Positions 33,258 through 44,975 of a stretch of 64,000 nucleotides of DNA are shown one piece after another. The position numbers and the translations under genes are program-made. Positions within the stretch are counted from its first letter, which is position 1; every line of letters begins with the position of its first letter. The stretch is from Fonsecaea monophora (lineage: Eukaryota > Ascomycota > Eurotiomycetes > Chaetothyriales > Herpotrichiellaceae): assembly GCF_001642475.1 (NCBI RefSeq), contig NW_019174018.1:1-64000 (forward strand). Reading direction: 5' to 3'. Under the pieces are notes generated by a model that worked only from the letters and a program-made list of their open reading frames with translations, was not told the origin of the DNA and searched no databases.

Positions 33258-36200
33258 ATGGCGCCGCCACCACAGAAAGTCGGGCAGAAGCGCAAGGTCG
33301 GCTTTGACCAGGCTGGCCAGTCCGCGGCGGCACGCAAGCGACAGAAAAACCACGATGCTCGAGCCATCCCCGTGCAGCGCCCGGAGGCAGTTGTCTCTGC
33401 TGGTGGTGGGGAACTCAACGTGGCTTCCTTCGTCAAGGCGCGCGAGTTTGAGATCGAGGCTCTGGAGAGGAGCATGCGCAGGGCAAAGAAGCAATTGTCC
33501 ACACGGGCGTTTCAACAAGTGCCCCGGCACATGCGACGGAGGACGGCCAGTCACAATGCCAAAAAGGTGCCGCGGAGGCTGCGCAAGAGGGCAGAACGTG
33601 AGGTCGGTTCCCCAAACCCCCCTGGCCTTGACAAAGTGCACGAGTCGCTGGCGTACTGACTAGCAGCTGACCAGGAGAATTATCATAGATGAGAGACGAT
33701 AACACGCCGACGGTCACGAAGCGAACGCGAACCCCGTCACGGAGATTGAGACTGCGGTTGGAAACGGCCAAAGCCCTCAAGAGGCTCGGTCAGATACGCA
33801 AGACGGTGCGCCAGAGGAAGAAGGAATCCAAAGCCAACGCCCAGCAGCCCGACCCGGCGGACCATGTCTTGACCACGCGCGTGCCACGGTTGAAGAAGAA
33901 CAAACTGGCCGAGCCTCCGAGAGCGACGACGAAGTACAAGAGGAGGCAAGTCCACAAGACATGGCTGCCAACGCACCTGTGGCATACGAAACGTGCCCAT
34001 ATGACCCGGCCCACGGAACCGCTATGGAGAATGTCCATTCCGTTGAGTCCTACGGAAAAGAGTTACAGACCAAGTCATCGAGCTGCGGGCAATCTGGGAT
34101 GCATTGCCTGGGACACCAGCTATATGTCTACGGTGGCGTGCTTAGGGACAGAGGCGGCGCTCGATAGCATGCTGAAGGCACTCTCTTTCAGCCCACAAGG
34201 GTTTTCGCTGGCTATGTCGAAGAAGTGGAAGGCCGGTACCCGGTTTGCTGGTGGATGGGTCTCAGAACGTGACAACGAAAAGCGTCCAATTGCGCCGGTG
34301 ACTGTGATCTGGTTCCAACGCCCTCGGGGAGAAACAGCAAGCTCTGGGGATGGCCAGGGGGGAGATCAGGCGGAAGTTGTCGCCAGCGAAGATCAGATGG
34401 ACGTCCAGACGGCCGAAGGAGCTCAGTCTACACTTCCGAAGGCCAAGACGCAGACGTCGAAACGAAAGACCAAGCTGAGCCATCAGATTCTCATCCGAAT
34501 CCATCCGTCTGCATTCCATCAGTGCTGGGAGGAGTTGTTGAAGGTCGCCAAAATACAGAAACCGCAGGTTTTGATTGAAGATCTGCGGTTTGAGATCGGG
34601 AGCGTCGAAGTCCAGGGACCAGGCTCGACTGAAGCTTTGCTGGGTGTGATACGGCCATTTCCCACACAGGTTGAAGCTGCGGATTCGATGTCGTCGTCTT
34701 GGACCTCTCTCGCCGGACTCAACAATCCCAGCATCCTCCCCCAGAATGCTATGCTCGCGTTCGACACAGTCGATCCCAGGCTCAATCATCCGCCCAAACG
34801 GACCAGGATCCCCGGCATCTCCGAGGCTACTCCTCTAGATGAGATTCTCGTTGCATGGCCCCCAGACGGAACGGCCAAGTTCGCCGAGCTGCTCTCACAC
34901 AAAGCACGCTGGCGGATCAGCAACACGCTCCCGTCCCAAAAGGCAATCAACCGACGAAGAGCGCTCGCACCGCCAGGCCATGTACCACCCGTGACGGACA
35001 AAGACCCTAAAATCCCAGTGATCCTTCTCGCGTCAAGAGCGGAGAATGGCACTTCCAAAAACGCCCAGGGGACTTGGACTGTTCTCCTCCCGTGGACGTG
35101 CGTCGATCCCGTGTGGCGCTCGCTGATGTACTACCCTTTGTCATCCGGTGGCACTCCGCGTTTCGGGGGCCTACGCCAGAAACAGCAGCTGTCATTCGAG
35201 CAAAAAGCAACGTGGTTCCCAGGAGATTTCCCCGGCACCGAGGCGGGCAAAGCCTGGGAGCGGACTGAAAGCGAGAAGCGGTTTGATTCGTGGATTCGAC
35301 GGCCACCGAAACACAGAATCGCCTGGGATGCTTTGGACCTGGGCCTAGGAAGGCGTGGGGAGATCGGTAGAGGTTGGTCTTGTGATTGGGAGTATCTGTT
35401 TGAACAGACCAAAGGTTCAACAGGAGCTGAAGCCAGGGCGAGCCCGGAGCTGGCCAAAACCGCCTCGAAACAGACCAGCGTAGCCCCTCCGCTTACACAG
35501 CGACAGCGCAGAGCAGCCAAAGCCCAAGCAGCCCGGGACAGTGAGCTCAAGGATCCAGCCCGCCGACGCAACACATCCAGTCCGGAGAGTGAATCAGAGC
35601 CGGATGTCATACCAGAAGTTGTGGGGGTCAAATATGCCCAACTGTTACCGGGGCAGAGCGTCTCGTTGTTCAAGCAGCCGTCAAGCATCAGTCTCCCACC
35701 ACTTCCCGTTCTAGTCACAGTCCGCATCACCCTGCTTGACAAAGGCACACCGTCTCCAACAGCCCGAATCTACCGCCTCCCATCATTACATAAACAAGGT
35801 CCACCACCCGGTCCTGGTCCCAGTGGGTCAGGGACAGTCGGAACGGACACATCTCAGGAGACTCAGCCACAGAGCTGGGACTCTGATGGACCGCCTCCAG
35901 CGCAACGTCTACCTGCCCCTAGCTTAACGGAAACGTCCTCCTCGTCATCATCGATCAACGCTCACGACCTTCGCTCGCGCTGGCTTGCTCTCGACCATGA
36001 CCGCACCAACGTCAAGGGCCAGTTGAGCAATGCGCGCCTCCCGAAGATCAAGACCAACAGATTCTCCACCCCCCGCAGCCAATCCAGCTACCCACGCGAG
36101 TCGCTCGCCAAGATCAACGTGCTGCCCAAGAACGCGCCCGAAGAGATTGTGAAGAATTTCGGACCGGACAGTGCCTTTGGGAAAGGGGACGGCGAGATGC

Positions 36201-36760
36201 CGCCGCCTCCGCCCAAGGAACAACCGACGACCTCCTCAAAGGAGAAGAACAACGCCAGAGGAAAGAGCAAGGAGAAGAAGACGAAGAAGTGTGAAACACA
36301 GCCGAAGCCCCTCCTTGACGGCGACAGCCAGAACCACCATCCTACTGGTGCCGGCGCAGTGCATAGAGACCCTGACCTCGACGCCCTCATGATCGACCCC
36401 TTCGCCCAACCCACAGAATGGGACAGACACGTTCCCTGTCCCGACCCGGCCGACCTCATCGGCTTCGTCACCAGTGGCGGGTACAATCTTGCCCAAGGAC
36501 GCGGCACCGCCATCGGGAGCATTTGGGCACAGCGGGTCATTGACGGGTGGGAACAGGAAGACTTGACGACGCAGGCTGAAGGTGAGGTTGAGGGTGAGGG
36601 TGAGGGTGATGGCACGGACAAAAAACAGAAGGTCAGGGACAGGGACGGGGACATTGGTCGGACGACGATGACGAGGAGGGAGAGGAACAAGAGGTTATGT
36701 ATCGTCCGCAACGCCGGCGAGAGTTTCGGGCGGTTGGGGCTTTGGGAGGTTTGCGCGTGA
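33258..36760 (+). CDS. POP1: Ribonuclease P/MRP subunit POP1
   Basis: Largest protein subunit of RNase P and RNase MRP, needed for tRNA 5' processing and rRNA maturation in the nucleus and nucleolus. Exons are 33258-33602 and 33689-36760 (1138 aa); donor GTCGGT, phase 0. The N-terminal POP1 domain includes QQVPRHMRRRTASHNAKKVP, RRLRKRAEREMRDDNTP across the junction and LPTHLWHTKRAHM. The POPLD domain is near residues 460-560 (TWTVLLPWTCVDPVWRSLMY, GGLRQKQQLSFEQKATWFPG). The C-terminal third is long, low-complexity and charged, then ends CIVRNAGESFGRLGLWEVCA. Near 36577-36612 the DNA is a GAGGGT-type repeat encoding Glu-Gly runs. Intron and ends fit the family. Confidence 0.95.
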
Positions 36761-37565
36761 ATAGAACGGGATACCAGACCATACCAGACCCAGGTAGGTA
36801 CTTGTGGAGTTGTGTGGGTGTGGGTGTGGGTGTGTGAGTGTGTCTCCCTCGTATGTACCGAGGATTTGTGTACAACAACTTGACTACCACATGGCCACGC
36901 AGCGACTGTTCCCACCCAGGAGTGCTCGCACCTTCAGTAGGGACCTACCTACCTCCCTACCTACTATGTAAGTATCTAGTATGTAGCCGGTTTCTGAACC
37001 TGACCCGTGCTGGGAATTACTTATACCTCGTCCCTCGTACAGCGAACAGTGAACGAGAAGACTCACTCTTCCATCCAGTCCGAGACACTACTCAGCTTTC
37101 AGCTTTCAGCGTTCAAGCGGGCCATGCGCCTAGCTAGGTAGGAAGGTAGGTAGACAGTAAGTGAATAAGTCATCATGGCTTCTTTTCTGCCTCTAATCTG
37201 TACAAAAGGAGCCAAAAAAAAAAGAGGCGGTTACTGCCGGGAACCAACTAACAAGAGGGGGTATAGTCGAAACTCCTTCTGAGCCCCATAGAGCTCCGGG
37301 TCTTCCCAACAACTGCCCAATTTTGCCCAAAATGTCGCAATGTCGCCATGACATGTCGAGAGAACCCAACTTGTTCTCTGCTGTCGTTCAGGTCGTGAGA
37401 TCCCGGGTCTGATAAACCCCATTTCCACGCTGGTGTGGTATATGGTATGTACTCCGCTTCCTTGCACGGGCTATGCCACTAAGCTCCTGTCCCCCTAATA
37501 TTACATCAAAAGTCTCGTGGCATACCTTCGATTCTCTCCCATAAAAAGACACAGTCAACGCGGTG
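36761..37565. other. Convergent intergenic region with short repeats
   Basis: Between the 3' ends of POP1 and the ferric reductase gene. It holds the GTGTGG tract (36811-36842), CCTA-rich and TAGG-rich tracts of opposite orientation (36941-36966 and 37131-37153) and a TCAGCTT duplication near 37090. No gene recognised. Confidence 0.5.
36811..36842. repeat. GTGTGG-type simple repeat
   Basis: A G/T-rich tract of TGTGGG-like units 3' of POP1. It is telomere-like in composition but not the TTAGGG unit usual in filamentous fungi. Confidence 0.85.
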
Positions 37566-39911
37566 CTAAATGTGATAGTTCTCTGCGTGCAAGAATATCT
37601 CGTCCTTGCCAGAGTCCTTCCATACCTCACTCTGCAACCTCGCCACCGTCATCGTCACGTCTGTCCTCATCTCTGGCGGGCCGCAGACATAAATACAAGT
37701 CCTGCGTCCAAATTCTCTGCTCAGACCTTTGAGCATGTACGGGATATCGGGTCTCCCGTACTCAGTCCGCCAACCATCTCGTCTGTGAGACGTGACATTG
37801 GTAGGTAGAAAGGCGAACCGCATCAAGTTCTTTTGGAATTTCGTCGGCGTCTGAGGGAAGCCGAAATCGAAGGACCGTGTAGCATCGATCTGCGCTTGGG
37901 AGATGGTTGACACGTGTTTGTCGGCTGGGGGAGGCGGAAAGTATGGTTGCGCTTGCTCAGTGCCAGGCGGCGCAAGGTGACGCGGAGGAGCGACATAAGC
38001 TTGCGGGAGCGCGGTGATGGTGTCTTCAAATTCGCGCTTGAGGTCCGGTTCATGCTCCATCATCACGAGGGCCGAGTTACGCTTGGAACCTCCAGTGGCT
38101 TTGTCGAGAGCGTCAGCGACCTTGTCTCGGATACCACTGAGCCGGTGTTCCTTGGGCTCCGGCAAGGGTTCGTAGCGTTTTGCCGCCGTGATGAAGAAGT
38201 GGCACTGCACCGAGCCGGGTGGAGCGCATTCTCTGCATATCCGAAGCTCTTCCTTGAACCACTCCATGATGTCGGGCCGCTTCATGGCCCAGATCACGTG
38301 TACTTTGGAGGTGGTGGCCTTGCCGTCGCGCATACGCTTGATCAGGTCGAGCAATTGGCTGGCGATGGCGGTGATGCCGCTTCCGCCGGCAAAGAAAATG
38401 ACCTGGTCGAAGGAGGCCATTTGCCGTTGCATACCACCGTACGGCCCTTCGATGAAGGCTCGGTAGGTTTTGTAAGGCCCCTTCTTGATCGACGTATCCA
38501 AGACTTTGCGAGTGAAGCCTGAGAAAGGTCGAAAGACCAGGGTCATATCCCGGTATTGCTCGCCATATTCTGAGGGGAAATCTTCACTGCAAAGGGATGC
38601 AATGGTGAAGGGGTGATTCTCAAGGAGCGAAATCCCAGGCATTCTCAGGTATGCGTACTGCCCGGGCCGCCACCTCTTCTGTGTTGGGATAGTGACCTTG
38701 ATAGCGTTCTCCGGTAGGATGGTGACAGCGGACTCTTCCCCAATGAGCCACGACGACCGAAACGGATTCATCCAGTTCAAGAAGAAGAGGCGGGTGAGTA
38801 GCGATACAAGCATCAGCGCCACTGTCGAGTAGAGATACGCCCATGATGTCAAGTAGTTGTGACAGTGCCAGAACATGAGACCAATAAATGCCCATGCTAC
38901 CGGAATATGCAGGAGAACGAAGAGCTCGTATGCCTTGTGTCGAAGAATGGGGATCGAGTGCAGGGTGAGGAATATCAGGGGAGCGATGGCTGCAATACCT
39001 GTCGTGTAGACCCAGTATTGCTGGGTGAAGTAGAGTTTGAACGTTGCGTAGCCAGCTGGGTCCGACACCGATTGATACCAGTAAGGGACGACATGGATGA
39101 TGGCAAAGGTAACACACAGATAAGCTGTCCAGCGGTGAAGCACAATCAGTCTTTCAGCTCCAATCCCGGTCACAAACGCCACCGGGTTGGCCTTGTTGGC
39201 CAACATAACCACCCATGGCAGCAGCGAGACTGACATCATCCCGGCTCGAATTGCCAGTGGAGGAGATCCATATGACATGGAGGCGTACAAGAGCGGCCTG
39301 GGCAGAAAACAGTAGAGCATAGACGACACCAGGCATATGACCATGACCATGACAACTCCCAACGAAGGGAACGTAAACTTCCACCTCCCAACCTTGATGG
39401 CTGGGATAGGTCTGTAGAAGATCCACCGGAAGAAGGCGATTGTGTTGTTGAGTGGTGCAATGGCTGACACAGCTGCTTGCTGCTGTGCTTTCTCTGCCAC
39501 CAGAGGCCCCGAGGATGGGAAGAAATGCCTTGTTGACCCTTCGGTATTGATACTCAGTGCACTGGGCAATTCATAATCGCCAAACCCTTGATTTGGCGAG
39601 ACTCCCAGCGGGCTGATCGTCGAGGCAGAGTTGATGACTTCTTCTTTGTATAGAGCAGTTCGAATCTTGTCTCCCCAGTAGTAGTATAGCCGCTTGATCG
39701 TTGTGGTCACCACCAGGATGATTCCGATGTAAACGAAAATGAGGCCGTACTTGCCTGCCTGGTTGAAGGGATCGTGTTGAATTGCTGCGACGAGGGCAGG
39801 AGGCGTTGTGCTGTTTATTGGAATGTTTACCCTCTTGACCAGTTCCTCCATGCTCTGCTCAATCCCTCTTCCTGCCAACTGCGCCAATGCTTCCGACGAC
39901 AGTGAAGACAT
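37566..39911 (-). CDS. Ferric reductase-like transmembrane oxidoreductase (FRE family)
   Basis: Moves electrons from NADPH through FAD and two hemes across the membrane to reduce ferric or cupric ions. 781 aa from the ATG at 39911; a 30-residue non-ATG extension upstream is rejected. The first membrane helix is KYGLIFVYIGIILVVTTTI. The ferric reductase core carries heme histidines in LHRWTAYLCVTFAIIHVVPY and HKAYELFVLLHIP...WHCH. The FAD motif is HPFTIAS, the NADPH motif is FFAGGSGITAI and the C-terminal motif is YVCGPPEM. A roughly 100-residue low-complexity insert with a Pro-rich stretch (YFPPPPADKH) sits between the NADPH loop and the C-terminal motif. Intronless. No iron-permease or multicopper oxidase neighbour is present. 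Confidence 0.93.
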   Translation of the reverse strand: MSSLSSEALAQLAGRGIEQSMEELVKRVNIPINSTTPPALVAAIQHDPFNQAGKYGLIFVYIGIILVVTTTIKRLYYYWGDKIRTALYKEEVINSASTISPLGVSPNQGFGDYELPSALSINTEGSTRHFFPSSGPLVAEKAQQQAAVSAIAPLNNTIAFFRWIFYRPIPAIKVGRWKFTFPSLGVVMVMVICLVSSMLYCFLPRPLLYASMSYGSPPLAIRAGMMSVSLLPWVVMLANKANPVAFVTGIGAERLIVLHRWTAYLCVTFAIIHVVPYWYQSVSDPAGYATFKLYFTQQYWVYTTGIAAIAPLIFLTLHSIPILRHKAYELFVLLHIPVAWAFIGLMFWHCHNYLTSWAYLYSTVALMLVSLLTRLFFLNWMNPFRSSWLIGEESAVTILPENAIKVTIPTQKRWRPGQYAYLRMPGISLLENHPFTIASLCSEDFPSEYGEQYRDMTLVFRPFSGFTRKVLDTSIKKGPYKTYRAFIEGPYGGMQRQMASFDQVIFFAGGSGITAIASQLLDLIKRMRDGKATTSKVHVIWAMKRPDIMEWFKEELRICRECAPPGSVQCHFFITAAKRYEPLPEPKEHRLSGIRDKVADALDKATGGSKRNSALVMMEHEPDLKREFEDTITALPQAYVAPPRHLAPPGTEQAQPYFPPPPADKHVSTISQAQIDATRSFDFGFPQTPTKFQKNLMRFAFLPTNVTSHRRDGWRTEYGRPDIPYMLKGLSREFGRRTCIYVCGPPEMRTDVTMTVARLQSEVWKDSGKDEIFLHAENYHI

Positions 39912-42745
39912 CCTCGCGATACTATGAGTACCTCTCCCGCGGGGAACAGCAGTGTAGGGGAATTGGGAAAAGTGGTCGAAAGTGGTCTCGTCAAGAGACA
40001 CCCGTCGTGGTGGCCGTGTACGTGGGCTGAGGGCAGAGAGGCCTGAGGCCAGACCGTCGAATCTATTGGATGTCTGTTCTTTTTCGCAGAGTGGTCATGG
40101 ATTTTGCGACCGCTCAGTGGACCCGCCTTCTGAGATATTGCAGTTTTCGCGCACAAATGGTTGCTAAGTAGAGAAAGCCTGCTCTCTCAAGAAGACGAAG
40201 GGAACGACTAGCAGCGAGTGTAAGGAATGGCAGGACAGAGGGACCCAAAAGCCTCTTGGACGCTGGGAAGGGGAGGGATGGTGAAGGAGGGGGGGCGAAA
40301 GCTGCGATATAGAACTCTGGGGTCATGCAGAAGAAGACATTGTCCAGCATCGAGGACTGAGCAGCGTAGTGGTGGTGGTGACGAGAAGCAACGGCCGCGC
40401 GTGCGAGAGCGATTTGCGCACCCCGCTACTCACTGTCCTCACGGTGATATCAACCCAAACGAGTAACAACAAGAGCAGCCACTGAGTTGAGCAGCAATAG
40501 TTGCACTGGAGAAGAAGAGCTATCGAGTCCCGGAGGTCTTGCATTTCGTGCATGGTGATGCATCTCAGCGGTACGGAGGGAGAGTCGGCGCTTCGTCGAG
40601 AGCTTGCATTGGTTGTGCGGTGAGACCAGAAGTTGCAAACATGATGGACTCGATGCAGACGAAGTGGGGGTCTGGAGCGGACCGAGTCCCTTCTTTTGAG
40701 CAGTCACACAGCACGGTAAGCGAATAAGAGGCGCAGATGGAGCGAAAAGCACGACGAAAAGCATTGCACGGGAGCGAGTGATTGGATCGAAAAGGTGATG
40801 AGCCAGGAACAATTGCATGAATTGGCGCAGAATTCGAGGCTGCGGACAACGATCAGCAATTGGGTTGTCGGATGAGCTGTCATGTCAGTCTCGGCGACCC
40901 TGGCCAGGCGCTAGGGGCACTCTAGGCATCGCTAGGCATTATCCTCACAACCAATGGACGACCGTATAATGTAACCGCCCAGGTGTGACGGCCTGGAGCT
41001 CGCCCCCGGGAAGTGCGTGCAGCCCCGCCAATCGTCCAACTAGCCTGAGCAGCGCCCGAGATGCTGCAGGGACCTTGACACCTGCTGATACCCAACCACA
41101 GGGCGGTATCCCACTTCCATCACCCATTGTCCACATTAGCTTGATTATTTGACTCTCCACTCATCCACACTGAAGAAATCCAACTCAATTCTTCACTCTC
41201 TTCTATTGCCCTCTCTCGACTGTAGTCTTGCTGTGATACGGAAACATCGGCACGATGCGACAGCCAATGTCGAGGGATCCAGCCTCTCCAACCAATTCAA
41301 GCCCTCTACGACTATTTATGTTGCAGAGTACTTGTGATATACAACGTTGTGTTCAAGGAAACTACAATGCCATTCATCGCCAAGCTCACAATATTCTCCG
41401 AATCCTCCGAGTAGATGCGCTGAGTGATCCTGGCCCCTCAGCTGTCGATCGTTCGTGGATGTCATTCCATGTCACTCTTCTCTAGCAAATGAAGTCGCGC
41501 TTACTCGTCTGATTACTCTCGGGATGGCCACCACACACGTCGTGGCGAGAGCGGCAATCGTGTGAACACAGTCTGCGGTCACCCTGCCATGAAACGTGCC
41601 AAAGTACGAGTGCTCGTTGGTAGAGAAGGATTTGCCCCCTCATAACCGGCCACACTTTTCTGGCTGCGCCTTGGTGAAAGACAAGTGGTAAGGGATGGCT
41701 CGCAAGATCAAGCTTTCAGATAGAAATGGCCTTCCGATGCTTCTGCAGATCTCTCACCATGGACACTCCGGAGCTACTCGTAGAGGTCTTGAGCAGATGA
41801 TCATTTGGGTAAGCATCAGCCTGTCTCGCACTCTACTCGCAGATCCCTATAAATCCGTCCGAAGCTGGATGCCGCTCATAGCTTAGTACTTACTCGTACA
41901 ATACAAAGTACCCAAACCCCCCAAGATCCGGATTTCTGATTCCGGAGTCCAAATTGAAAGCATTCCAGCGTGACTACACTCATCCTTGTAGGCTCGGCGA
42001 GGCTGCAGATGGTAGACGCCAAAGCTAAGCTGGAAAAGAGCTCTTCGTCTTTTTCCGAGTGTCAACATCCCATGCAAGGCTCGCATGCCGCAATATCTGG
42101 GGCCAAGAGCTAGAGGGCCTTGCTGAAGCGCCCATCCAACCAACGCAGTTGTTGCTTAAAAAAGATTTGGATACCGGTTAGACTTTTGCAGCACGAGTTG
42201 TTGACCACCAATTCGGATAGTCTCCCACATGGGCGTTTCGACATGACACCAGTTGTGGTCTGTGGGGGGAGTTAAAAAGGAGACAAATCCAAGAGCGAGA
42301 CGAAGCGCCTCTCTCAAGCCACCCTGTAACCCTTGCCCTACACTCAGGGGAAAGGGCCGGGAGGTGCATCGATTTGTTTGCACCTGATCTCCACGAAAAA
42401 CTTTGCCCTAGCGTCATTGATTTCATAACGCTCGATAACCGCGGCGTAATAGAGTTAGGGATAGATATTCGCCTCAAAGCGCCGGTGGCTTGAGCCAAAG
42501 GTGCGGGGTTGGACGTCGAGACCATCCTGTCGAGGACGTTGCTCCTAGATAGAATATCAACTACCGTGCCGAGCAGCATTTCTAAATGCCGCAAGAGAAG
42601 GACTCGGATCTGAACAGTATTTTGGGATACAGCTGGCTCCTGTTGTTGTGGTTATCCTCTTCAAAGTCGCATTGCTCGTGAATGTTGAATCTGGACAGCA
42701 TGAGATCGGACGGGTTGTGTATGGGGGTATCGCCGTTGTCGTCGA
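39912..42745. other. 2.8 kb gene-poor region
   Basis: Upstream of the ferric reductase and 3' of the cyclophilin gene. A CT-rich leader-like tract at about 41150-41225 precedes an ATG at 41255 opening a 76-codon frame (MRQPMSRDPASPTNSS...) of unknown nature. A 138-codon minus-strand frame at 42594-42178 also has no recognised relative. Nothing else supported. Confidence 0.4.
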
Positions 42746-43298
42746 TCATCCAGCTTCGGTCCCCTCGACCACACTTGCCCTGATGATCTTGACCTCCTCC
42801 AATGGTCTATCTTCACTGTTGGTCTTGACAAGCCCCATGCGCTGCACGACCTTCATTCCGCTCTTGACCCTCCCAAATATTGTATGTTTCCCGTCCAGCC
42901 AAGGTGTCGGCGCCAGGGTGATGAAAAATTGACTGCCATTGGTGTCCTTCCCGCTGTTGGCCATACTAAGTACACCTGCACCAGTATGCTTCAAGGACGG
43001 GTTGATCTCATCGGCAAACTTGTCGCCATAAATACTTGAACCACCTCGGCCAGTCCCTGTCGGATCGCCCGTTTGGATCATGAAGTTGGGGATTATACGG
43101 TGGAAGATGACGTTGTTGTAGTATCCCCGTTGAGCCAAGGTGGAGAAGTTCTTGCATGTTCGGGGGGCATGGTCGTTGTAGAGCTCGACAGTGATTGCGC
43201 CCTTGTCATCGGGTCAGTTCTTAAAATTGAAGCACATGGTGAGGGGAATAGGGCTCAAATCTTACCATGGTGGTCTCGAGGACCACATCGGTCGCCAT
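42746..43298 (-). CDS. Cyclophilin, PPIL1/CypE type peptidyl-prolyl isomerase
   Basis: Small single-domain cyclophilin of 162 aa that catalyses proline cis/trans isomerisation. PPIL1-type members are spliceosome-associated. Exons are 43298-43266 (MATDVVLETTM, 11 codons) and 43201-42746; donor GTAAGA, phase 0. The joined start MATDVVLETTMGAITVELYN is typical of the PPIL1 class. Active-site residues are in VIFHRIIPNFMIQTGDPTG (Arg, Phe, Gln) and SMANSGKDTNGSQFFITL, with the conserved Trp of TPWLDGKHTIFGRV. Missing the tiny first exon would remove the first two beta strands. Confidence 0.95.
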
Positions 43299-43569
43299 GC
43301 TGAAATTCTTCGGTATGGATGAAATGCTCTATAGACTTCGCCGTCGCACATCCGACATCAAAGCATAGAGGAGTGGTGCCTGGAAAGTAGAAAGCTCTTG
43401 AAGAGAAATGCACAGGATCGGAATCTCTGAAAACGGGCTCCCGCCTTGGCGTCATTGATCAGCGCCTCAAGTCTGAGCCTCCGTCCCTAGATACGCATAT
43501 CTATCTCTGAACCTACCACTACTTAGACGGCATTACTTCATCTGTAGCCCTGGGTAGCCCCCAGTAAAG

Positions 43570-44274
43570 TCACGCCTTGACCTCTTTCGTTGCGACATGA
43601 ACCATCGCCAAATTTTTCAGATCCTTAGCACCCCTTAGGAGAGGGACGTTGTCCTTAAATGACGGTGTTTCCCTGTACTTCATGTGCGAATCCACACTTT
43701 CCCATCCAATGAGCTCGACGTAGGCTCTGGCTTTCTCCGAGGTCTTGGGGTCTTCGAGCTCTTCTGCGACCCAACCGCCCACGGCACCCCTGCATCCTTC
43801 CCAGTCACGCGTCACGTTCACCCCAAACTTCTTCATGTTTTCGTGAAACGTCTTTTGGTCCTCGGCCGAATAGTTGGCAGGGAAGTAAATTGTGATAAAT
43901 TCGGTTACCTCTGAGAAAGCCGCAGACGGCGGGAATGGTTCGAAATGGACATGGTAGAGACTGGGTGGTTTCTCGCATTGGGTCACAGCGCCATCTAGAA
44001 AGCTTTTATATCCCCTATGTTCTCGTCAGTAGTGGCAGATGCCAGTGTGACTGCAGTCATCTTACTCCCACTCCATGAACTTCTCATGATGGCCGATGCT
44101 AGTCCAATCGATGAACAAATTGTGAATGTTGGGGTGTTCGACCTGAGGACCAGAATAGAGGCGCAACGGTCCACCACGCTTGAGGATGGTTTCAATCGTT
44201 CCCTTCAACTGTTCGCCGTGAGGATCGTTCCCCTCTTTGAGGGGTAAGAAGACAATTTCGGTTGCCTGGGCCAT
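43570..44274 (-). CDS. Conserved fungal protein, probable double dimeric alpha/beta barrel
   Basis: 213 aa from exons 44274-44066 and 44002-43570; donor GTAAGA, phases close. The first half reads MAQATEIVFLPLKEG, LYSGPQVEHPNIHNLFIDWT, HHEKFMEWDF across the junction. The second half repeats the scheme: EVTEFITIYFPANYS and YVELIGWESVDSHMKYRET. The two halves thus share a pattern of a beta strand, helix, then [F/L]xxW[T/E]S and a His, as in ABM-type barrels fused in tandem. No family name or reaction can be given. It follows the cyclophilin on the same strand at 271 bp. Confidence 0.72.
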
Positions 44275-44975
44275 GTTGCCGGGGAAAAGCGCAGCAGCTG
44301 TAGTGGTGTTCAGCAAGAACTTTTTGCGAGTCACACAGTTTCTGAAGGCTGAATCTGCTGAAGATCAGGTCTTCGCAAGGTGACGAGGATTTGTAGAATT
44401 TGCAATCAAGAAGTGAAGCTGGCACAGATGATTGCCGAGAGACGCCATTTCATTCGGAGGGGGACATCAACTCTAACTCCACCCCGAATCGCGGGCACCG
44501 ATTCAGGTCGGCATCATTCGGCCCAAACCATTGTGAGCACGCCAACATTGTGAAAACGTTGCTCGACATAGATAGTCGTATCGTTGATAATGAGTGACCT
44601 TACCCCGCAGGCTCATTGGCTCATGTAGGTTCACAGGGAGGATGCGTAGATGAGAGCCCATTCGGAAACTCCTGTGCTCGTGTCTCTAGATACTCTGGCA
44701 ATATCCTACCCTGGAGCAGCTCTCGCTAGATTTGTATATCATCGCCACCTCTCGACAGCAGCGTGGTTGCGGAAAAGCTGGCATACTGCTTTTGAAGAAC
44801 AAATACTCCGCCGTACCGAGATCTCGGTTATCAACGGCATGGCTGCGGAAAGGGACTCTCGATCTCCAACCGCGGTCGCATTGTTGAAGACATCCTCCCT
44901 AAGAGAACCAAGTATCCTCCTGTTCCAAAACTCCCTGCCCAAGTCTCCCCATGAGCTGCTGCAGAGAAGTTCATC
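44275..44975. promoter_or_regulatory. Divergent promoter
   Basis: Upstream of the barrel-like protein (-) and the carboxylase beta subunit (+). A short plus-strand frame from 44650 overlaps the carboxylase start out of phase and is unsupported. Confidence 0.5.

Noticed and set aside
36811..36842. Interstitial telomere repeat
   Set aside because: The unit is TGTGGG-like, not TTAGGG, and the surrounding region is ordinary intergenic sequence.
37914..38522. 202-codon plus-strand frame across the ferric reductase gene
   Set aside because: It is antisense to a clear FRE coding region, and its composition follows codon third positions of the real gene.
39912..40001. 30-residue N-terminal extension of the ferric reductase
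   Set aside because: It begins at GTG; a normal ATG at 39911 follows, and the extension shows no signal peptide.
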